Origin: an uncultured Prevotellaceae bacterium
Lineage (GTDB): Bacteria; Bacteroidota; Bacteroidia; Bacteroidales; Bacteroidaceae
Assembly: GCA_902775075.1 (NCBI GenBank)
Contig: CACYKX010000080.1
Coordinates: 1-12,374 of the forward strand
Length of the DNA stretch: 12,374 nucleotides
Reading direction: 5' to 3'
This document shows, piece by piece, positions 6,344-12,374 of the stretch; position 1 is the first letter of the stretch, and each line of letters opens with the position of its first letter. The position numbers and the translations under genes are program-made. The notes under the pieces are model-generated. The model searched no databases. It saw nothing but the letters and a program-made list of their open reading frames with translations, and was not told where the DNA came from.

Positions 6344-8152
6344 ATGAAAAGAAAACTTTTATTGTTCATGTTGTCTATGACAGCATGTGTTGACATGATG
6401 GCAATTGAGGAAGTTGCCGCCCCTATGAATGTGTATGCTCGTGATGTGTTGTCGCTGAATGGAAAATGGAATTATATCATTGACCAACAGGATATAGGAT
6501 ATTATGATTATCGGATGAATCCTACCCCTTGGGGATTCTTCTTGGATGCTAAAGCAAATCATCCGTCTGATTTAGTAGAATATAATTTCGACAAGAGTGA
6601 AACCTTGGATGTTCCTGGTGACTGGAATACACAAGACGAAAAGTTGTTCTGGTATGAAGGGACTGTCTGGTATCGGAAGAAATTTCAGTGGACACCACAG
6701 ACAGGACGTAGGGCTTTGCTCTATTTTGCAGCATCAAATTATATGACCCGTGTATGGGTGAATGGTAAGAAGGCTGGAGAGCACGAAGGTGGATTCACTC
6801 CTTTTTGCTTTGATGTTTCAGATGCTGTGAAGAAAGGTGAAAATACAGTCGTTGTCATGGTCAACAATGTGCGAAGAAAGGAGAATATACCGACGCAGAT
6901 CTTCGACTGGTGGAATTATGGCGGTATCACTCGTGATGTGATGATGGTTTCTGTTCCACAAATTTATATCGATGATTATTTTGTCCAGTTGCGTAAGGGT
7001 GATCGTAAAACGGTTGACGTGAATGTGCGATTGAATAAATCCTGTGCTGGAAAGAAAGTTGTTCTGTCGATACCGGAATTAAAAGTAAACAAGCAGATGA
7101 CAACTGATGAGAATGGTGTCTCATCAGTTTCTTTGCGTATCAAACCTGTGTTATGGAGTCCGAAAAATCCAAAGTTGTATCGGGTGAATCTGACAATGGA
7201 GGATGACACGGTAAAAGATGAGATCGGTTTTAGAACGATAGAGACACGAGGTAAACAAATCTTGTTGAATGGTAAACCGATTTTCTTGAAAGGAGTATCC
7301 TGTCATGAAGAAACTGCTTATACGAGTCGTCGATGTAATTCGGCAGAGGATGCCGATACGTTGATTAGTTGGGCTAAAGATCTAGGATGTAACTTCATGC
7401 GTTTGGCGCATTATCCACATAATGAGCATGCCATTCGTGAAGCAGAGCGACAAGGTATACTTCTTTGGGAAGAACTACCTTGCTATTGGACTATCGACTG
7501 GACAAATAAGAAGACTTTTGCTTGTGCCAAGCGTCAGTTGACAGATATGATAGCCCGTGACAAGAACCGTGCTAATGTGATAATATGGTCGATAGCCAAT
7601 GAAACTCCTCATAGTGATGCTCGCGACAATTTCCTTTCGAGATTGGCTCAATATGCGCGTACTCAGGATAGTACTCGACTGATCTCTATGGCTATGGAGG
7701 TGACGGGGGCAAGTAATTATGTGAACCGATTGCATGATAACATGAGTAAATATGTTGATGTGGTTAGTTTTAATCAATATATCGGTTGGTATCGCGATGT
7801 TAATGATGCTCCTAAGATGAAGTGGGAGATTCCTTATAACAAACCGGTTATTATCAGTGAGTTTGGTGGTGGTGCTGTCGCAGGATTTCATGGGGATAAA
7901 GAAAAACGATGGACGGAGGAATTCCAGGAGAATCTATATGTTCAAAATTTGGCAATGCTTGATAAAATAGAAGGATTGGCTGGTACTACTCCATGGGTGC
8001 TGAAAGACTTTAGATCTCCTCGACGCATGGAACCCGTGGTACAAAAGGGATTTAATCGAAAGGGGTTGTTCTCTGATCAGGGTAAGCGCAAGAAGGCTTT
8101 CTATGTGATGAAGAAATGGTATGAAAAGAAAGATCTACAATATAAGAAATAA
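6344..8152 (+). CDS. Secreted GH2 glycoside hydrolase, beta-glucuronidase type
   Basis: A 602-residue glycoside hydrolase family 2 enzyme. Order: signal peptide (about 1-20), sugar-binding jelly roll (about 35-210, with WYEGTVWYRKKF and NYGGITRDV), Ig-like domain (about 215-310), catalytic TIM barrel (about 315-595). Acid/base is Glu420 (WSIANET) and nucleophile Glu506 (PVIISEFGGG). The NxK motif that binds the carboxylate in beta-glucuronidases is seen as Asn571-Arg-Lys573 (GFNRKG), which favours a uronic acid substrate over galactose. The absence of a T9SS sorting domain points to the periplasm; a Cys at position 15 (SMTAC) could alternatively make it a lipoprotein, but the lipobox is poor. 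It is 27 nt downstream of the GT2 gene and probably in the same transcript. Substrate specificity is inference; the family is certain. Confidence 0.92.
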   Translation: MKRKLLLFMLSMTACVDMMAIEEVAAPMNVYARDVLSLNGKWNYIIDQQDIGYYDYRMNPTPWGFFLDAKANHPSDLVEYNFDKSETLDVPGDWNTQDEKLFWYEGTVWYRKKFQWTPQTGRRALLYFAASNYMTRVWVNGKKAGEHEGGFTPFCFDVSDAVKKGENTVVVMVNNVRRKENIPTQIFDWWNYGGITRDVMMVSVPQIYIDDYFVQLRKGDRKTVDVNVRLNKSCAGKKVVLSIPELKVNKQMTTDENGVSSVSLRIKPVLWSPKNPKLYRVNLTMEDDTVKDEIGFRTIETRGKQILLNGKPIFLKGVSCHEETAYTSRRCNSAEDADTLISWAKDLGCNFMRLAHYPHNEHAIREAERQGILLWEELPCYWTIDWTNKKTFACAKRQLTDMIARDKNRANVIIWSIANETPHSDARDNFLSRLAQYARTQDSTRLISMAMEVTGASNYVNRLHDNMSKYVDVVSFNQYIGWYRDVNDAPKMKWEIPYNKPVIISEFGGGAVAGFHGDKEKRWTEEFQENLYVQNLAMLDKIEGLAGTTPWVLKDFRSPRRMEPVVQKGFNRKGLFSDQGKRKKAFYVMKKWYEKKDLQYKK

Positions 8153-8157
8153 GGAGT

Positions 8158-8199
8158 AATAAAAAATAGGATGCATCATCATGCATCCTATTTTTTATT
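8158..8199. terminator. Bidirectional terminator between convergent genes
   Basis: Arms 8158-8176 and 8181-8199 are perfect inverse complements of 19 nt around a 4-nt loop CATC. The outer parts are A6 on the left and T6 on the right, so an RNA from either strand ends its GC-containing stem in a U-run. It lies 5 nt after the GH2 stop and 31 nt after the stop of the M23 gene on the other strand. Confidence 0.92.
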
Positions 8200-8230
8200 G
8201 ATATATTTTAATCTTAAATAATCTCTGAAT

Positions 8231-9178
8231 TTATGAGTATCTCAAGATTTGTCCAACATGAATCTGTGGATTTTTTCCTAAATTGCTTAGTCGGACGATC
8301 TGTTCAACGGAAACCCCTCTCTTCTTGGCAATAGAAATAAGAGTTTCTCCAGGTTTTACCTTATGATAAAGTAGTTCGCCTGATGTAGAAGAACCACGGT
8401 TTGCGCTTTGTCCTACTTCGCCATAAATCATATCACGAGTGTAGCCACCATTGCCGATCTTGCCACGTACACGAGTTGCTTCTGCAGATTCTCTCTCATA
8501 ATTAGCTAAATCGAAATTATAGAAATCCCCTGTGACATCCTGATTTCGGAAGTCGAAGAACAAAGCAGGGTTGAGAGCAACGCCACAAAGACGAGTCTCA
8601 AAATGAAGATGAGAACCTGTACTTCTTCCAGTGTTACCACCGAGACCGATAACATCGCCAGCGCGAACCTCCTCGTTTTCACTTACCAACTGTTTAGAGA
8701 GATGACCATAGATCGTTTCTAATCCATTGTTGTGACGAATTACGATATATTTACCATAGCCACGACCTTCGTATCTTACGACGCGAACTTTGCCATCAAA
8801 GGCAGCACGGATGGTATCGCCAATATAAACTTTAATATCAAGGCCTTTATGTTGGCGACCCCAGCGAGCACCAAAGTTACTGGTCACAACACGACTAGGA
8901 GTAGGCATGCAAAAATGACGTAAGTCGATACGATAATGTGATGGAAGTGAAGTTGCATGATGTGCATATTGGTTGTTGAAGTCTTCATAGAGTTGAGCTG
9001 CAGGGTTCTCTCGATTTTCTTTTATTTCTATAGATCTTAAGGCTAACGTATCGAGTGCCCTCATTCTTCGGTCTACTGGTGCTTGTCGCGCTAATAGGTC
9101 TTGGCCGAAAGACGGCGAGACTGTTAACGCAAACAACGCGACGATGCTAATTTTCTTAATATATCTCTTCAAATTCAT
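8231..9178 (-). CDS. Secreted M23 (LytM) peptidase with C-terminal LysM domain
   Basis: A 315-residue cell-wall hydrolase or divisome/envelope factor acting in the periplasm on peptidoglycan cross-links. The ATG at 9178 gives a clean signal peptide (MNLKRYIKKISIVALFALTV, cleavage near SFG-Q); the frame runs further up only to a TTG at 9202 that I reject. The M23 core (about 95-205) has the zinc and catalytic residues: His110 and Asp114 (QHKGLD), His159 (YGHLS), His190 and His192 (SHLHFE). All are present, so an active enzyme is likely, unlike degenerate LytM activators. A linker rich in Gly, Ser and Arg leads to a LysM domain at about 271-315 (YHKVKPGETLISIAKK, then LGKNPQIHVGQILRYS) that should bind glycan strands. 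It is transcribed alone from the promoter at 9287-9317 and converges on the GH2 gene. The exact bond cleaved is unknown. Confidence 0.93.
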   Translation of the reverse strand: MNLKRYIKKISIVALFALTVSPSFGQDLLARQAPVDRRMRALDTLALRSIEIKENRENPAAQLYEDFNNQYAHHATSLPSHYRIDLRHFCMPTPSRVVTSNFGARWGRQHKGLDIKVYIGDTIRAAFDGKVRVVRYEGRGYGKYIVIRHNNGLETIYGHLSKQLVSENEEVRAGDVIGLGGNTGRSTGSHLHFETRLCGVALNPALFFDFRNQDVTGDFYNFDLANYERESAEATRVRGKIGNGGYTRDMIYGEVGQSANRGSSTSGELLYHKVKPGETLISIAKKRGVSVEQIVRLSNLGKNPQIHVGQILRYS

Positions 9179-9203
9179 ACTCACTGTTAGGTTTAAGTTC
9201 AAA

Positions 9204-9273
9204 TGAGGAATTAATAATTAAGAATTCCTCAAAGAAAAAACTACTTTGAATAATACGAGAATCCAACGTAGTT
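9204..9273 (-). promoter_or_regulatory. Structured 5' UTR of the M23 gene
   Basis: Between the predicted start near 9281 and the ATG at 9178 the message can form three hairpins: 9239-9244 with 9268-9273 (6 bp, long loop), 9229-9234 with 9244-9249 (6 bp), and 9204-9212 with 9223-9231 (9 bp, GAGGAATT arms). The second shares bases with both others, so they exclude one another. A regulatory role is inference; stems are AT-rich. Confidence 0.35.
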
Positions 9274-9286
9274 ATTAAAATCGTTA

Positions 9287-9317
9287 CAAAGATAATAAAA
9301 AAAAACGAAAAAAGAAA
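9287..9317 (-). promoter_or_regulatory. Predicted promoter of the M23 gene
   Basis: Read on the minus strand, TATCTTTG (plus 9287-9294) is a full TAnnTTTG match. TTTC at plus 9314-9317 is a weak -33 box with a 19-nt spacer. An A/T-rich tract lies directly upstream. Predicted 5' UTR is about 100 nt. Confidence 0.5.
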
Positions 9318-9366
9318 ACTATTAACAGAATTTATTTGCCATTAACACAATTGAAATCATTATCAA

Positions 9367-11469
9367 TCAGGAAATTGCAGCCCAATCGATATTACTTTTT
9401 CTTAATTCTTTCAGTCGATTCCAAAGCAGTGAATATGTGTCTTTTATACATTTTGGATCGTCGTCGATAATCTTTTTCGCTTCATCTCTTGCCAATTGAA
9501 TGATTTGGCCGTCACGGGCGATGTCGGCAATTTTGAGGTCAAAGGCGATACCGCTTTGCTGTGTTCCATCGAGTGCGCCAGGACCTCTAAGCTTTAGGTC
9601 TGCCTCGGCTATACGGAACCCATCGTTGGTTTCGCACATGATGTTGATGCGTTTGCGAGTCTCATCGTTCAACTTATGATTGGTGACAAGAATGCAATAG
9701 CTTTGATCGGCTCCTCTTCCTACTCGGCCTCTTAATTGATGCAATTGGGACAAACCGAAACGTTGTGCATCGAGTATCACCATGACGGATGCATTTGGAA
9801 CGTTTACTCCAACTTCGATGACAGTAGTAGCAACAAGTATCTGTGTCTCCCCTTTTACAAATTTTTGCATTTCTTCTTCCTTCTCAGCAGGTTTCATCTT
9901 ACCATGTACCTTACTTAAATTCATGTTCGGGAAGACTTCTTTAAGGGTTTCATAACCTTCTTCAAGGTTTTTTAAGTCACTCTTTTCACTTTCTTTAATC
10001 AGTGGAAAAACGATATATACCTGTCTACCAGCTTTTATTTGGTTGCGTATGCTCTGGTAGAGACTTGTTACCTGATTGTCGTAGCAATGACGTGTGTCTA
10101 TTGGTTTGCGACCAGGAGGTAATTCGTCGATGATACTTACATCCAAGTCGCCATAGATTGTCATAGCCAGGGTTCTAGGAATTGGTGTTGCCGTCATGAC
10201 AAGGATGTGTGGCGGATTACTGCTTTTCGTCCAAAGTTTGGCTCTCTGGGCTACACCAAACCGATGTTGCTCATCGATGACAGCCAGTCCTAGACGATGA
10301 AAAACCACTTGCTCCTCGATTATGGCATGGGTTCCGATGAGTATCTGTACGCTTCCGTCAGCCAAGCCTTCAAGTATCTCCTTACGCTTTTTCCCTTTTA
10401 CAATGCCTGTGAGCAGTTCTACACGTACATCCATTTCATGCAAGAACTTTTTGATGGTTTGTAGATGTTGCTCTGCGAGAATTTCCGTAGGGGCCATCAT
10501 ACAGGCTTGAAAGCCATTGTCGATGGCGATGAGCATCGACATGAGAGCAACCAAGGTTTTTCCGGAACCAACATCTCCCTGTAGCAGACGGTTCATTTGT
10601 CTGCCGGAATTCATGTCTGCTCTAATCTCGTGCATTACCCTTTTCTGGGCATTTGTGAGTTTGAAGGGTAGATTGTTCTTGTAGAAGCAATTGAAGGTGT
10701 TGCCGACATGTTCAAAGATATATCCACGATACCGTTGACGTTGGTCGCTGGCATATCGTAAGATATTCAGTTGCACATAAAACAATTCTTCGAATTTCAG
10801 ACGAAGACGTGCATGTCTCATCTCGTTTGCATTCTTGGGATAATGAACTCCATGGAAAGCCTGGTCTATGCTCACTAGGTGGAGACGTCTGAGGATAAAG
10901 TCAGGAAGTGTTTCCTGAAGCGTAGTAGAGGATAATTTCTCAACCAATGTTTTGGTGAGTTTCTCGATGCTCCGGGAAGTCAACCCCATCTTCTTCATCT
11001 TCTCGGTAGTAATATAATAAGGTTGCATACCCATTTCCGAGAGCGTGAGCTTGCTGGCATCCTCAATTTCAGGATGAGAAAACTGATATCTACCTGCGTA
11101 AACCGTTGGCTTACCGAATATGATATATTCCGTATTCAGTTTATAATTCTCGTAAACCCATTTCGTTCCATGAAACCATACTAAGTCGACAACTCCGTGA
11201 CCATCCGAAAAGTGTGCGACGATACGTTTGCTTCTCGGACCCATCTCGAACTCATCGAAACTCAGAATCTTTCCTTTGAGTTGTACAAAAGGCATATCGT
11301 TTGACAACTCATCGATTTTGTAGATACGACTTCTGTCAACATATTTATAAGGATAGTATTCTAGTAGGTCACGATAAGTATTGATTCCAAGTTCTTTACT
11401 TAGAATCTCTTTTCTTTTCGGACCAACGCCAGGAAGAAACATGATATCTTGGTCGAGAATACTATTCAT
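9367..11469 (-). CDS. recG: ATP-dependent DNA helicase RecG
   Basis: RecG remodels stalled replication forks and Holliday junctions. The 700-residue protein shows the full plan: N-terminal helix-hairpin-like FLPGVGPKRKEIL, the OB-fold wedge domain (about 50-150), then a superfamily 2 helicase. Motifs: Walker A GDVGSGKT (298-305), DEQH (399-402), motif III TAT (426-428), PPGRKPI (451-457), motif VI QLRGRVGRG (588-596), and the RecG C-terminal block LKLRGPGALDGTQQSG (625-640). Nothing is missing. ATG 11469 lies inside the end of ispD (8-nt overlap, ATGAATAG), which implies translational coupling; the order of transcription is DJ-1 family gene, ispD, recG. No strong terminator hairpin follows the stop, only T-rich tracts, so some read-through toward the M23 gene is possible. 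Confidence 0.97.
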   Translation of the reverse strand: MNSILDQDIMFLPGVGPKRKEILSKELGINTYRDLLEYYPYKYVDRSRIYKIDELSNDMPFVQLKGKILSFDEFEMGPRSKRIVAHFSDGHGVVDLVWFHGTKWVYENYKLNTEYIIFGKPTVYAGRYQFSHPEIEDASKLTLSEMGMQPYYITTEKMKKMGLTSRSIEKLTKTLVEKLSSTTLQETLPDFILRRLHLVSIDQAFHGVHYPKNANEMRHARLRLKFEELFYVQLNILRYASDQRQRYRGYIFEHVGNTFNCFYKNNLPFKLTNAQKRVMHEIRADMNSGRQMNRLLQGDVGSGKTLVALMSMLIAIDNGFQACMMAPTEILAEQHLQTIKKFLHEMDVRVELLTGIVKGKKRKEILEGLADGSVQILIGTHAIIEEQVVFHRLGLAVIDEQHRFGVAQRAKLWTKSSNPPHILVMTATPIPRTLAMTIYGDLDVSIIDELPPGRKPIDTRHCYDNQVTSLYQSIRNQIKAGRQVYIVFPLIKESEKSDLKNLEEGYETLKEVFPNMNLSKVHGKMKPAEKEEEMQKFVKGETQILVATTVIEVGVNVPNASVMVILDAQRFGLSQLHQLRGRVGRGADQSYCILVTNHKLNDETRKRINIMCETNDGFRIAEADLKLRGPGALDGTQQSGIAFDLKIADIARDGQIIQLARDEAKKIIDDDPKCIKDTYSLLWNRLKELRKSNIDWAAIS

Positions 11470-12148
11470 CTGCTAACACTTCAGCTATTTTCAAATCGAA
11501 AGGTGTCGTTATCTTTATATTTTCGCGATTTCCTTCTACCATGGTCACGCTTTCTCCGTATGCCTCTACTACCGATGCATCATCTGTGAACTTGTCACTA
11601 TATGGCTGCTTGTTCGCTGCTTTGAGCAATTGGATGTCAAAGCATTGAGGTGTCTGTACCAATCGATATTCCGAACGGATGACGCTATGTGAAAAGATAT
11701 TGCCTTGTTCGTCAGAGTTGTCGATATGTCGGATAGACTCTACTGCCGGGATTACAGGAATGGCAGTTTTTTTCTGTCGGGCTGTCTCATAGCATCTGTC
11801 GATAACCTCGATACTTGGGAAAGGACGTACACCGTCATGTACACCAACAACACCAGTCTCGTTGTCAGGGATCACAGATAATCCATTTTGGATAGAATGA
11901 AAGCGAGTAGCGCCACCATTTACAATCTGGTAATCCTCATTGAAATGATATTCCCGACATAATTGCTGCCAGTATGCCTCCTGAGCTTTGGGTAATACGA
12001 GAATGATTCTCAGATTCTTGGAATACCTACGAAAGCGCTGAATTGTGCGCATGAGGATAGGGAGTCCACCTACAGGCAAAAACTGTTTGGGAATATCCGA
12101 ACCCATTCGCAACCCTTTGCCACCAGCTGTGATAATGATATAGTCCAT
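11462..12148 (-). CDS. ispD: 2-C-methyl-D-erythritol 4-phosphate cytidylyltransferase IspD
   Basis: IspD joins MEP and CTP to give CDP-methylerythritol, the third MEP-pathway step. The 228-residue length is standard. The CTP-binding glycine-rich loop AGGKGLRMGSDIPKQFLP (8-25) carries the conserved Arg and Lys. VHDGVRPF (about 103-110), VQTPQCF, FTDDASVVE and the C-terminal GNRENIKITTP complete the family blocks. It starts with ATG 12148, 3 nt after the stop of the DJ-1 family gene, and ends overlapping recG by 8 nt. The pathway partner IspF is in this window at 3391-3870 on the plus strand. In some bacteria the two are fused or adjacent; here they are about 7.6 kb apart. The gene is complete and unremarkable in sequence. 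Confidence 0.97.
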   Translation of the reverse strand: MDYIIITAGGKGLRMGSDIPKQFLPVGGLPILMRTIQRFRRYSKNLRIILVLPKAQEAYWQQLCREYHFNEDYQIVNGGATRFHSIQNGLSVIPDNETGVVGVHDGVRPFPSIEVIDRCYETARQKKTAIPVIPAVESIRHIDNSDEQGNIFSHSVIRSEYRLVQTPQCFDIQLLKAANKQPYSDKFTDDASVVEAYGESVTMVEGNRENIKITTPFDLKIAEVLADE

Positions 12149-12151
12149 CTA

Positions 12152-12374
12152 TTATTTAGACATGAGGTGAGTATACTGCATCTTGACCTGTAATTCTTTG
12201 ACGGCAGTTTCTCCAATAAAATAAGATAGAATCTGATAAGCATATGGAAGATTTGCTGCTGGTCCCTCACCAGTAATGATGTTACCATCTTCCTGAAATA
12301 ATTCTCCTGTGTATTCAGCACCAGTAAGATATTTCTGGAAACCAGGGCTACAGGTAGCCTTCTTACCCTCGAGT
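12152..12374 (-). CDS. DJ-1/PfpI family protein, C-terminal part (5' end outside window)
   Basis: The minus strand is open from the window edge to a TAA at 12154-12152, giving the last 73 residues of a protein. It begins LEGKKATCSPGFQKYLTG, continues with GNIITGEGPAAN and ends in QYTHLMSK. The block GKKATC-PGF followed by ITGxGPAAA-x-PYA is the C-terminal pattern of the DJ-1/YajL/ThiJ branch, whose members act as glyoxalases or protein deglycases or as redox-sensing chaperones. The nucleophile cysteine of the family lies in the part outside the window, so activity cannot be judged. Only 3 nt separate it from ispD, so it leads the ispD-recG operon as seen here. Family call is good; exact function is open. 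Confidence 0.85.
   Translation of the reverse strand, partial: LEGKKATCSPGFQKYLTGAEYTGELFQEDGNIITGEGPAANLPYAYQILSYFIGETAVKELQVKMQYTHLMSK

Noticed and set aside
6344..6406. GH2 as a lipoprotein with Cys15
   Set aside because: The residue at -3 is Met and no acidic export signal follows the Cys, so the lipobox is poor; an ordinary signal peptide fits at least as well. Kept only as an alternative.
7475..7891. Open frame of 138 codons antisense to the GH2 catalytic domain
   Set aside because: It covers the conserved barrel region of the sense gene and has no recognisable domain, promoter or signal.
9179..9202. TTG at 9202 as start of the M23 gene
   Set aside because: ATG 9178 gives a standard signal peptide; the eight extra residues would precede the basic n-region and a TTG start is less likely.
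9295..9366. Intrinsic terminator after recG
   Set aside because: On the minus strand there are T-rich tracts but no convincing GC-containing stem before them; the tract more likely belongs to the M23 promoter upstream region.
12070..12321. Minus-strand frame across the ispD start
   Set aside because: It overlaps two real genes in another frame; the correct reading of 12152-12374 is the DJ-1 family C-terminus.

Overview
The window reads as ordinary chromosome of a Bacteroidales bacterium, most likely Prevotellaceae. The evidence is the PorU and PorV genes of the type IX secretion system (T9SS), promoters of the Bacteroidota type (TAnnTTTG -7 box with a TTTG-like -33 box 19-20 nt upstream), the absence of Shine-Dalgarno sequences before start codons, and the family-specific look of every protein. 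The genus is an inference. No mobile element, CRISPR array, tRNA or rRNA was found.

Left part (1-3920, + strand): the 3' two thirds of porU (T9SS sortase), then porV (outer-membrane shuttle of the same system), then ispF (MEP isoprenoid pathway). The genes are 24 and 5 nt apart and read as one operon that ends at a hairpin plus T-run at 3897-3920.

Middle part (3921-4268): a gene-free stretch of about 350 nt that is not empty. It has an inverted repeat, a good promoter, a region of about 200 nt with repeated AGGTT motifs, a hairpin with a GNRA tetraloop, and a 12-bp intrinsic terminator with six Ts. I read this as an unannotated small RNA of about 198 nt, or an attenuated leader. A second promoter follows immediately, and its predicted start falls almost on the ATG of the next gene, so that message may be leaderless.

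Region 4269-8152 (+ strand): a GT4-type glycosyltransferase, a GT2-type glycosyltransferase (ATGA overlap) and a secreted GH2 enzyme of beta-glucuronidase type, closely spaced and probably co-transcribed. They look like a small surface-glycan module that joins two sugar-transfer steps with one sugar-removal step. The module ends at a 19-bp inverted repeat that can terminate transcription from both sides.

Right part (8231-12374, - strand): a secreted M23 (LytM) peptidase with a C-terminal LysM domain, its own promoter and a structured 5' UTR. Upstream of it lies a tightly packed operon transcribed in the order DJ-1/PfpI family gene (cut by the window edge), ispD, recG. Thus two MEP-pathway enzymes, IspF and IspD, flank the glycan/sRNA module on opposite strands. 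The protein genes are all recognisable families. The least explained DNA is the 3921-4268 interval.
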